64,000 nucleotides of DNA from Yamagishiella unicocca (lineage: Eukaryota; Chlorophyta; Chlorophyceae; Chlamydomonadales; Volvocaceae), in NCBI GenBank assembly GCA_003116995.1, contig BDSL01000084.1, positions 124,001-188,000 of the forward strand, given 5' to 3'. The notes beneath the pieces are model-generated. The model did not search any database, had not been told where the DNA came from, and saw only the letters and a list, made by a program, of their open reading frames with translations. A program made the translations under genes and the position numbers. Positions 37,895-47,542 of this stretch are shown piece by piece. The first letter of the stretch is position 1. The number at the start of each line of letters is the position of its first letter.

Positions 37895-39271
37895 AGCCGG
37901 AGGCTGGCAAGTGCACATGAGCGGAGCTATAGTGCAGTAGGTGGTGCCAAAGAGGCGGGAGTGGATAACTTTAAATCCAAAGGAAGGCGGACGCAGTTGC
38001 GCAAAGTAATGGGACGAGGATGGCGACGCATGGGCGGACTTGAATGGCCAAGGGTGGTGCGTGGATGGGCGCGGGTCGAGCCTCTACGGCGGTGGTTGAC
38101 GATTCATGGTTTTGCTGTGGTAGTATCTCTTTCCGGAGGAGGATGCGGGTAAAAGGGAACAAGGCCGTGTAAGGTTGCCAGAAGCGGCGCATCACCCCTG
38201 AATCGGGTACCCGGGTACGCCAAGCACATTGCCGCTAGCCATTGTCTAGAGGAAATCCGGACACAGCCGACGATGCAAGGAAGACGATTGTGCCCCAGCT
38301 CTGGCTAGGGCCAGGGCAATGAGGTACGGCAATGAGGCGCAGCGACGGGCCGGACGCCGGACCGGAACTGCGGTTAAGCAGCGGTTGGCAGGGACAAGAT
38401 CAAAGCCATGACGCATGGGCCCCTGTCACATTGGTATCTTCTTGTGGGACTGGGGGTATGGAGAAGCGTCTGGCTGGAGGCTGTTGGCGTCGGATTTGGG
38501 CGCGTACTAGCTGGCGATCACTCGGTTGGCCGCTCTTAGCATAGCATTCATGCTTTCACGCGCGTGGAAATCTGTTTATTGTGCTTTGGATGGCTAGGTT
38601 GTGAACTTGTTTGGATAGTTCAATTTTCGATTCGAACCTGCCAGTTGCCAGTCGCCTTTGACAACGTTGGGCATTTGAATTGTGATCAACACAGTGTGGT
38701 ATAACATTTATCTTTCTATTATACTTTAGAGTTGCCGGACAGGCGTTACGAACGCGTCCAAGGCACCCGTCGTGCGAGCGCGGGCTGCACCCAGAGTGCG
38801 CATAAGCTACCGTTTGGAGAGCCGCTTCATACACGCGGTGACGACCTCATGCGGAGGATGGCCGACCGATGGCGTCGCGAGCCTATTCGGTACCTTGCCT
38901 TCGCACTCATCGTCAGGCAAGCTCAGGCGTATCACATCCTCCCCTAGGCCCCACTCTGCTAGGATAAGAAACGCGACCAGCAGGCGTCCTCTGGCGCCCG
39001 ACCGGCCCGAGGCGTTTTCTCCGGACCTGCCGCACAGCCCTCGCTGGGTCCTCGGTCACCCTGGCATACCTCACGGAACGGCGGGCAGCTGCCCAGCCAT
39101 GCCACGCGAAGCCGCTACCCAGCCCGTGATTAGCCAGCACATCCAAGTCATGAATATGCTGTCACGCCGCCCGCCTATCACCCCCAGGCGCGGACTCCAT
39201 TCAACCCACCCCCCTCCCTGCCCTGCCCTCCCCGCCCTCCCCCCGCCCCGCCCTCCCCGCCCTCCCTGCAG

Positions 39272-42200
39272 CTTCCTGGTATGGTACATTAACTTCTCTC
39301 GGACACCGCTGAACCACCAGCCCGACATCAACCCGCGGGGGGGGCTGCTGCCGGATCCGGGGCGCCTGCACGTCGTCGTCACCGGCGGAGCGGGTGGGGG
39401 GGCTGGCCCGGGGGCAGGGACGGGATGGGATGGTGGCTGGTGCCCCGGACGGAGGACTGATCGGGGCAAGGTCAAGGGGTGAAGGGAATGCGTGCTGGGG
39501 CCGCTAGCATCTGGCGCCGCTGCTGTCTGTGTGGCTGTGCTCGGCGGGCCCGTGCGCCGCGGAGAGCTCCGGGGCTGCCACCGTTTGTGCCACTGCTTCC
39601 ATGTTCCATCCCCCACCCTCTTTTCGAACCCCCTCGGACCCTCCAAGCCCCACCCCGCACGAAGCCTCATCTCAACCCAGCGCTCCCTCGCCCCTCACCG
39701 CTATCCCATGCCCACCGCACCTTGTACCCTTCGGACCCTCCCCCCGGGCCCCCCCCACAAAATTGGTGTCCGACGACCATGCGCCAACTATCCTGTCCCG
39801 TCGCGTAAAACGGTTTTTACAACGCCCCCCCACAGGTTTCATAGGCTCTCATGCGGCCATGGTCCTTGCGGAGCAGGGTCACGCCATCACGGTGCTAGAC
39901 AACCTGTCCCGGGGGAACGCGGGGGCGCTAAGGGCGCTGATGGTGGGTGGGGCGGGAGGCTGGGTGGGGACCGAGGGCAAAGGACCGGCAGTGGGGGCGG
40001 AGCGGGTGACTGGCGGGCTGGCAGGTGGTGGGTGCCTGGCGCGGAGGTGCGGAGGGCGGAAGGGGGCCTGCTAGGCGAGAGCAATGGTTCCGGAGCCGGG
40101 CGGCAGATGACGCAGGGCTGCACTCACCCCACGCCCGCCCCCTACCCGTCGCCCCTGATGGCTGTCTCGCAGGACATGATTCCGCCCCGGCGGTTCCGGT
40201 GGGTTGGGCAGGGGGGTCCAGGGAGGGGGGGTCCAGGGAGGGGTTTCCAGGGAGGGGGTTTGATAAGAGAATCCGCGAATCCACGGCCGACAAACCGAGG
40301 GCGGTGAAGGTGATGGCCGAGGGAGGGGGGTCCGGGGAGGGGGGTCCAGGGAGGGGGCCCCGGCAGCCGCCACGTCTCTGCCACCGCGCCGAGGTGGTCC
40401 CCGGCACGGGACCGACCCCTGGGTTGCCTGGGAGCTGTGGATGGCCGAGGTGCCTACCTCGCTGCCACGATAGCCGACCCTGATCCCTCTCTCGCCCCCT
40501 CCTCACTCCCCCCTTCCTCACTCCCCCGCCCCCCAGCTTCCTGCGGGTGGACCTGGGTGACCGGGCCGCAGTGTGCGCCGCACTGGCCCACACGCACCCC
40601 CGGGTGGACCTGGTGATGCACTTCGCGGCGGTGGCGTACGTGGGTGCGTGGGGGGGAGGGGCAGGGACGGGGGGGAGGGGCAGGGAGGTGGGGGTGGAAA
40701 AGGGGTGGCACGAAAACCGCTTACCCGACAAGGACAAGATAGTCGGGAGGAGTGGAGGGGGGTTTGCCGGGCCTTCAGGGGCTATCCTAGGGTTTTGCCG
40801 CACCAGCGGAGCTGAAGATCAGCGCCCCGCGCTCGTGTCGTACCCTGCTGCCGCTGTGCTGCGCTGCGCTGTCCGGTGTGGTGCGGTGTGGCGGCGGCGC
40901 AGGTGAGTCCATGCGGGCGCCGCTGCAGTACTACAAGAACGTGACGGTCAACACGGTCAACCTGCTGGACTGCATGGCGGAGCAGGGGATACGGCAGGTG
41001 GGCGGGCGGCAGCCACGGAATGGTGCTGATGCGGCCGTGCTTGTGGGGGTGAATGCAGGCCTGCCCTGGTGCCACCACCAACACTCCCTTCCAGCCCGCC
41101 CTGTTCACGCTCCGCTCGATGGCTGCCCCGTCGACCAACACACCGCCCTCGCTCTGGGCCCCTTCGTTCCCATCGTCACCCCCCGTTCGCCGGCTGGTTT
41201 CTGCCCTCCGTTTCCTACGTCGTGTAACCGGGTCCTCTCGCCACCCCTCCCTTCCCCTCCGCCCCTCCCGGTTTTTTCCTGCAACCCCTCCTCCCCTCCC
41301 CCCCACACCTCTTCCCCCGACACACATGTGTGCCGTTCGTGCGGCAGTTTGTCTACTCCAGCACGTGCGCAGTGTACGGCAACCCGGAGAAGCTGCCCGT
41401 GACGGAAGTTACGCCGCCACTGCCCATCAACCCGTACGGCCAGTCCAAGCTGATGGCGGAGGAGGTACGGTGTTGCTGTACGGACGGCTGTGTTTGTGTC
41501 CTGGCGTCGTGATTGTCCCGCCTAGCTCCCACACGTGGCCCCACTCCTCGCCCCTGTGGGCGGCTTCCTTGGCTGGCCCCGCTTGGTTGCTCGTTGGTTG
41601 TTCGGTTTCATGTTGCAGGATGAGCACCGGAAACCTCCTTTGGCCACACGCCCACATGCCTTGCCGCCCCTCCCTCCCCCCCTCCTCCCCCCCTCCCTCC
41701 TCCAGCATGCATCTCAAAACGTCTGTTCTGAACGGTTTTTTCGGGCATCCACGGGTCTTCCTCGAACCCTCCCTCCTCCTGCTGCCAGGTGATCCGGTGG
41801 TATGCCCGCTCGCAGCCGGGCTTCAAATCCATCATCTTACGCTACTTCAACGTGTACGGCAGCGACCCGGAAGGGCGCCTGGGTGGGTACATGGTTTAGG
41901 CCGGGTTATGGCTGAGAGATCCCCTCGCCACCACCACCACCACCCACCACCACCACCGCCCTCCCCTGCCCTTCGGCCCACCTCCCGTCCCACCCCTCCC
42001 CCCGCCACACCCCCCACCACGCCCCCCCCGCAGGCGAGTATCCGCGCCCCGAGCTGCGCGCTCAGTCCCGCATCAGCGGCGCCTGCATGGACGCGGCGCT
42101 GGGGCTGGTGGAGCAGCTGACAGTGACGGGCACTCGGCACCCGACTGAGGACGGGACGTGTGAGTGCTCCAGCGCTCCAGGGAGGAGGAGCGGCGGGGCA

Positions 42201-43242
42201 GCACGGCGGCCCGGGTGGGGTCAGAGGGCGCCTGGGAGGAGCCCCCGCCGCACATCCGCGGGCCACACGTCGCCGTACAACCCCCCCTCACTCTCCCCTT
42301 GCTGCCCTCCCCTTGCCAGCTTTCTCCTTGCTGCCCTCCCCTCGCCTGCTTTCCCCTTGCTGCCCTCCGCCCGCCCGCCCTCTCCCCGGGGAAGAGGAGT
42401 TTAGGGTTTCTCTCCGCGTGTCGCCCCGCGACTCCCCTCCTCCGTCCCCTCCCTGGACAGGTGTGCGCGACTACATCCACGTGATGGACCTCATCTCGGC
42501 GCACGTGGCCGCCATGAGCCACCTCGCCAACCCGCCGCCTCTCTACAACATCGGCACCGGCAAGGGCGTGTCCGTGAAGCAGTTCGTAGACGCCTGCCGG
42601 CGGGTCACCGGTCGTGACATCCACGTGGTGTACCAGGAGGAGGCGCGGCCGGGGGACTACGCGGCGGTGTGGTCGGATGTGGCCAAGATCAACAGGGAGC
42701 TGGGCTGGAGGTGGGGGTTAACATAAAAGAACCGTTGACTCGACATGGGAATTGGAGTGGGTGCACAGCCGTCGGACACCTGGGCGCGCGCGGACGCTAC
42801 TGGACTAGGGTAGACGGAGGGGGGCAGCTCGGGAGGGTGTGTGAGGAGGAAGCAAGGAGGTCAGCACTGAAGAAGTGAAACCGAGTGGGGAGCTCGGGAG
42901 GGGAGGGAGACTGGGAGAGAGGTCCCTGCAAGGCGGGGTGCGGCAGGCACCACTTCCGTGTACCTTGCACACGGCCCCGCAGCAACCCGAGTTTCCAATT
43001 CCACGCGCGGGCTGCTTCTCCGCCGCCGCCGAAACCCCCCAGTGACGAGGGACCCGGGAGCCGCCCCTCGCTGCCTGCCGCCGCCTCGGCCCTCGCCTCC
43101 TGGCTCCTTGCGGGGCTCGCTTACTGCCCCCGCCCCCGGCCCCCCGTGTTTGACGCCACCGCTCAGGGCCAACTACACGGACGTGGAGGAGGGGCTGCGG
43201 CACGCCTGGCACTGGCGGCTGGAGCACCCGCAGGGCTACTGA
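39272..43242 (+). CDS. UDP-arabinose 4-epimerase / UDP-glucose 4-epimerase-like, 5' incomplete
   Basis: Exons 39272-39393, 39836-39942, 40173-40198, 40537-40643, 40903-40997, 41348-41464, 41789-41882, 42034-42159, 42461-42710 and 43167-43242 (stop TGA) join in phase, about 370 residues. It is an extended SDR. The Rossmann motif is [15 protein letters not shown], split by the first intron; the NAD-ribose acidic residue is VLDNLSRGN; the catalytic triad is YSSTCAVYG plus NPYGQSK (Tyr-x-x-x-Lys). [41 protein letters not shown] and [17 protein letters not shown] follow. The DPEGRLGE...RPELR insert and C-terminal LRHAWHW match plant MUR4/UXE UDP-arabinose 4-epimerases better than bacterial GalE; Phe replaces the usual Tyr in GYIGSH. 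Plant MUR4 has an N-terminal membrane anchor and acts in the Golgi. Here the residues before the fold ([15 protein letters not shown]) may end such an anchor, but upstream exons were not found. Confidence 0.9.
40209..40360 (+). repeat. GGGGGGTCCAGGGA minisatellite interrupted by repeat C
   Basis: Units of GGGGGGTCCAGGGA, in two blocks either side of an inverted copy of repeat C (40259-40316), in the fourth intron region of the epimerase gene. Confidence 0.75.
40259..40316 (-). repeat. Intronic dispersed repeat C, copy 2 (inverted)
   Basis: Read on the minus strand it carries ACCTTCACCGCCC, GGTTTGTCGGCCGT and GATTCGCGGATTCTC, nearly the same as the copy at 6456-6510. It lies in the intron 40199-40536, antisense to the epimerase. 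Confidence 0.8.
41194..41240 (+). repeat. Intronic dispersed repeat A, copy 1
   Basis: CTGCCCTCCGTTTCCTACGT then CGTGTAACCGGGTCC. Same element as 55505-55558, 62070-62110, 62903-62930 and, inverted, 48651-48700. Sense orientation in an epimerase intron. Confidence 0.8.
41701..41768 (+). repeat. Intronic dispersed repeat B, copy 3
   Basis: Same left end (TCCAGCATGCATC) and right end (ACGGGTCTTCCTCGAA) as the copy at 5218-5287, about 85 percent alike by eye. It lies in the epimerase intron 41465-41788, ending about 20 nt before the acceptor. Confidence 0.8.
42716..42752 (-). repeat. Intronic repeat D, copy 1 (related to A)
   Basis: Minus-strand ATGTCGAGTCAACGGTTCTT, near the donor of the last epimerase intron. 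It resembles 49447-49483 (minus) and 61559-61596 (plus). The core ATGTCG-GTAACCGG-TCT is shared with repeat A. Confidence 0.55.
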
Positions 43243-44846
43243 GGAACCCGCCGGGGTAGCGGCGGCGGGGATCGCAGGTGGAGGGAGGGAGGCTGAGCGA
43301 GCGCCGGGCCGGGTCGGGCAGGGGCCGATGTGCTTCGCGAAAGGGACACCGGCTGCGGCCGATGTGTGTGTATGTGTGTGTGTCCGATGTCGACGAGGGC
43401 GACAGCAGGGGATCGGCCGCAGCTCCAGGCTGGGAGATGCAGCAGGGAAGCAGGAGACCTGGGAGGGGGGCGAAGGTGCGCGTGTGTGCTGCGTGGCCGG
43501 GGCGGCATGAGCTCCGACGAGGATACGGCGGATTGTGATGCTGATTCTAAACATATGTTACGGCGTTGGGTACAACGTGATGCTGTCCTTACAAGTGAGC
43601 TATGGCCGTGCAGCCAGAGCGCCTGCGCCACGAGGATGGCCGGGTCGGTCAGACGTCAGACGTCAGAGGGCGGTGCAGGACGAGGGGGGGGCCCGGAGGC
43701 CGGGCGAGGTGAGGAGGCGGCAGGGGCGTGGTTGGTGTGCGGTCCGGACCCAACACACTGGCGGCGAGCTGCTCGAAACACGAGGGAGTTGCATCAGGTC
43801 ATTCCGGAGCGGCATGGTGCGGGGGCTCCTGCGGGGTCACTGCCGCCCCTCAGTTGGCACTCGCAGTGCGAGGACCTCCGGAGGCGCGGGTCCTAGCCGC
43901 CCCAGTTGAGGCTGCAGCAAGGGAGCTGCTTCGAAACCATCTCCTTCTGCGCTCTCATGCGGCCGGCCGCCGTAATTCAAACAGCCGGCAAAAGGAAAGC
44001 CAAGCAATGCTCCAATAAAAGTAGAGTGTGGGCGCACCGGGCTGGGTCCCTCCCTCCACCTCCTCCCACCGGCTCACCATCACCCTCTGCTGCCTCCACC
44101 GGGCCAAGACGGGTACGGTCGCCTCCTCGCTGCTCCCCGCTCTTCCCCCCGCCCCTCCCAATGCGGGTTGACCTGGTCCACGGAAACGCACTTCGCTTCT
44201 GCTCCCACCCCTCTCTTATCTCTCGCGCTCATGCACCGCCACCTAGCCGCCGCAAACCAGCGACCCTCCGTCGAGTGTAGCGAGATGCAGTCGGTTAACC
44301 TGGCGGCCCACATCCGCCGCGGCAGCCACCTCTCCTCACATAGTCTCATTACCCCCTCTCCTAGAAGCACTGGACGCCCTCTTTGCCACGACACACACCC
44401 TGCTCTTGACCTCCCCAGTTTCCTGCACACACACACACACACAGCATTTATAAAACACACACACACAGATGCACGCTGATTTACTATGATCATGTGACAC
44501 AACGCACAACGCACTCTAGACGCGACGCTCCGGCGCACAGCGTTGGCGCACCCCCCACCTATCAGCTCTCTGCCCCCCCACCCAGGCTGCAGCCCCCAGA
44601 ACCTTACGCCCCCGGCCTCCAGGCATCCGGCTTGAAGCTGTCTGGGCCCTTCCCTGGAGCCTCCGCCGCACCAGGTGGCCCGGGTTGCGCCGCTGGTGGC
44701 TCCCCACCTGCCGGGTCGGGTGGAGTGGGGTGAGCGCATTGGAAGGGGGTGTGCACTGGGTTGCTGGACCCAGCGGCTCCTCCCCTTGGTCTTCCAACAG
44801 CGCCAGCACAGGCCCATACACGCAGCTAGCTCGGGCAAGTCGAGCC
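43243..44846. other. Convergent 3' ends of the epimerase and NDUFAF2-like genes
   Basis: No supported gene; long ORFs on both strands are composition artefacts. It holds the two 3'UTRs. A minus-strand TGTAA (plus TTACA) sits at 43589-43593; no plus-strand TGTAA was seen for the epimerase. A (CA)n microsatellite lies at 44427-44443. Confidence 0.45.
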
Positions 44847-46216
44847 CTAGCCCGGCGCTAGCCCACCTGGTGCGGCAGCTCCTGGCGCGGCAGCTCCCCC
44901 GGTCCCCGCTCGGCTTCCCATCTGCTGCAGGAAACGAGCCATGTCGGGCTGGGCGCCCGCATGCTGGTCCTATGGGGGGAGGGGGCGGGAGGGGGTCAAC
45001 AGGAGGGTGCAGCGCGGGGTGAGAGAGGAGACCGGCGCCGCTAGGGGCAGACCATGAGGGCGGGAGCGGGCCGGACAGCAACGCGGTTTCCAGCTCATGA
45101 ACCAGCAACCAACGCCCCCGCCCCCTTGGCGCGACAGCAGCCCGTGGCCCGCTGTACCCTATGCCCTCTGCTATACCCGTACCCTCCGCTGTACCCGTAC
45201 CCTCCGCTGTACCCGCACCCTCCGCTTTACCCGTATCCCCGCTGTACCCTGTACCCTCTGCTGTACCCGTACCCTCCGCTGTACCCGTACCCCCGCTGTG
45301 CCCGTACCCCGCTGTACCTGGACCCCCCCGTACCCTTCACCCCCTCCCTCCCTCACCGACGTCCCGACCGCCTGCTGCCGCAGCCTCCTCAGCCGCTCGG
45401 CCTCGTCCAGTACCGCCACTCGCGCCTGCATGGCCGCCTTCTTGGCCGCACTCCTGAGAAACGAACACGCGGTATGGGGGTAGGCGGTCAGGGCGCGGGG
45501 ACGAGCGTGGTGAGGTTGGGGGTGAGGCGGAATGACACCGCCACTCCTACGGTGTGGCGGTACCGGACATGGTGCTGCCGCGAGGGACTAACACTCTACA
45601 ACTACCGGACTGGCACCCCAGCCCCCAGCCCCCAGCCCCCAGCCCTGGACCCCACAAGACATCCGGTTGCCCTCAGTCTCCCCCACCTGGTTCGCCACCC
45701 GCACACCCGCACACCCGCACGCGGCACCTCGGCAACACAGTGCCTATGCGCACCATCACCCAACAACAAGAGAGCAAAAGCAGCGCCACAGCGGGGCCAC
45801 AGCAGGTGGCGGGAGCCCCCCCAGAGCGGGCTGCCGCTGCCGGGACTCACTGCTCCATCTCGAGGTCCGTGGGCGGGTCATCTCGAAGCTTCCGCAGCCA
45901 CATGCGCCACTCCGAGGGGATGTCGTTGGGGTCGTAGTACATGTACGCCGACAGCCACTGCACCTCCCGCCGCTCCGTCCGTTCGGCCCCCGAGCCCTCG
46001 TACCATCTGGGCCACAGGTTGGGAAGTGGAGGAGCGGCTCGACGATCCGTTTTGCGTCGCGCGTGCAGGGTCGTATGGGGCTGCGAGGAGGGTTTGGTAC
46101 CTGTAATAGACGTTGCCGACTGCGTCCTTGCCCACAACTTTCTTGCCCATGACCCAGTCAATCACACCGCCAAAAGCACGCCGCAAAGCGCCGTGCTGAT
46201 GTGGTCGCCCTGCCAT
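44847..46216 (-). CDS. NDUFAF2: NDUFAF2-like complex I assembly factor (mimitin/B17.2L)
   Basis: Four exons on the minus strand, 46216-46101, 46006-45851, 45453-45357 and 44969-44847, join in phase to 163 residues from ATG at 46216 to TAG. The N-terminal half has the NDUFA12/NDUFAF2 signature: GKKVVGKDAVGNVYYRWYEG (G-x-D-x-x-G-N-x-Y-Y), then R-R-E-V-Q-W, YDPNDIPSEWRMWLRKLRDDPPT, the family's I-P-x-E-W-x-x-W-x-x-x-x-R-x-x-P-P motif. The C-terminal half is an Ala/Gln/Arg helix (AAKKAAMQARVAVLDEAERL) and a Gly/Ala tail. In animals NDUFAF2 is a mitochondrial chaperone that occupies the NDUFA12 site during complex I assembly. The long charged tail argues for the assembly factor rather than the structural subunit NDUFA12. 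Reading on at GAGCAG|TGA would give a stop, but the donor GAGCA|GTGAGT restores phase with two further exons. Confidence 0.85.
45160..45345 (-). repeat. 18-bp minisatellite in NDUFAF2 intron 3
   Basis: About ten imperfect units of CCGCTGTACCCGTACCCT (plus strand). It lies wholly between exon 3 and exon 4 of the NDUFAF2-like gene, ending just before the exon-3 donor. Confidence 0.85.
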
Positions 46217-47542
46217 CGTAAGTAACGACTGCTCTAATCCGCGACGGGTCCAATAAAGAGCGTATGTGTTCTTGATTCAAAGAGATAAGCGATCGTCCGT
46301 GGACAGCTGTGAGTTTATCCCTATACTTCCTATCCCGTTACTGTATTACGTGCGCTATAAGCCACGACTGAGGATGATTGGGGCGGATGTAGTAAACTTT
46401 GCACAGCCGACGCACAAAGTATAAATCTATACGTTCATCGAGTTCCGGTAATTGTGTGAAGACGTGGGCCCGATGCGTCAACCACTCGATGCCCTCTGAA
46501 TCTAGGCGTCCAGCTCTCACCTATCTTGTGCGCGCCCCTTTTCCTGATATCCTGAGAAGGAAAGGATACGGGAGTTGCTTGCCTCACCCCTCGCTGTTTG
46601 CGAAGGCCCTGGCGTAGGCTTCCTTGGCCGAGCCGTGCCCCCTGCCGAGCCGTACCCGCCATTGCCCGCTCAGGGCCCCATCGCCTCCCCCGCCCAACCT
46701 GCTGTCATCGGATCCAGCATCGCGTTACAGCACTTCCAATGCGCTCGTATCCATCGCGTTGAGTAAACAACACAAAACACATGGTGAACAGCTCCTTTCG
46801 TCCTAGGCACACAGCGGCTTCGACTTGGGAATGTACGATAGTTCAGCCCCACTGTACGGGATGCAGACGAGAATCGTACGCATATTAGTTAGTAGTAAGC
46901 TAGTAACTGGTACAGTGAGCCCCATACCAGAAGGTATCAATTGTCGACACGCATGGCGCCCTGCCCGCTTCCTTTCCGGCGGGCAGCACGACGCCCGCGC
47001 CCGCGCACACCAAGTCGGCACTCGCGCCGCCCTGGCTTGGCTCGTCCACTTTGGCTTCGGAGCCACACCCACACGAACACAATAAACACGCGGTGCCCCG
47101 CTCTGGCTCACCCAAAAGGCGCAGGAATACCAGCAAGCAGTGTTTGGTTCGTCTTCTCTGGTCATTGCCATCACAGTGTCCTGTTCCGTGCTTGCATGCA
47201 TCCCCCGCTGATCCAGCGCAAAGCAGTAGCGGCGCCGCTGCCGCTACTGCTGCTGCGCACAAACCCTGCTGCTGCGGAGCAGCAACGTCACACTCAGGCC
47301 AGCGAAGCCGACCCGACCCATCCGCTGCTCCTGCAGCGCCCCCTTCCCCCCACTGCTCGATACCCCGGAAAGGCGCGGATGAGGTCACACCCTTGCAGAT
47401 AGACGGCTCTGACCATAGGTAAGTGCGCATTCGGGACCCCCCCGCCGGACAAACTGCCCCCCCACTCAGGCCAAAAAGGCCCCCCGCAGCCGGGGCCGCC
47501 CTGCCCTGGCCCCCCCACTCCTCCCACCGCAGCCCCTCCCTC
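46217..47542. other. Promoter of NDUFAF2-like gene and 3'UTR of the TLC gene
   Basis: No supported gene. The minus-strand 3'UTR of the TLC-domain gene runs leftward from 47543 to a TGTAA at 46729-46725; the rest down to 46217 is leader and promoter of the NDUFAF2-like gene. Confidence 0.5.
46725..46729 (-). terminator. TGTAA polyadenylation signal of the TLC-domain gene
   Basis: First minus-strand TGTAA after the stop at 47543, about 815 nt away, a normal 3'UTR length for these algae. Confidence 0.5.

Larger units (their letters stand above)
33724..39271. other. Gene-poor interval with one promoter-like block
   Basis: About 5.5 kb. It includes the 3'UTR of family member 3, a (TG)-rich stretch near 35085-35120, the 21-bp repeat/TATA block at 36997-37128, a hairpin at 37863-37894 and, near its right end, the unseen 5' exon or exons of the epimerase. 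A candidate membrane-anchor exon for the epimerase lies around 38850-38930 (REPIRYLAFALIV) but could not be joined. Confidence 0.45.

Noticed and set aside
38620..38645. GATTCGAACCTG, a tRNA B-box-like string
   Set aside because: The flanking bases do not form a T-stem and no D-arm or anticodon arm can be folded at the right distance.
39928..40803. 291-codon minus-strand ORF
   Set aside because: Runs through GGGGTCC minisatellite and epimerase exons on the opposite strand; no domain.
44080..45108. 342-codon minus-strand ORF
   Set aside because: Pro/Arg/Trp-rich composition ORF in a different frame from the NDUFAF2-like final exon that it overlaps.
45847..45851. TGA as the end of the NDUFAF2-like protein
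   Set aside because: The same bases form the donor GTGAGT, and splicing there continues in phase through two further exons to a clean stop.
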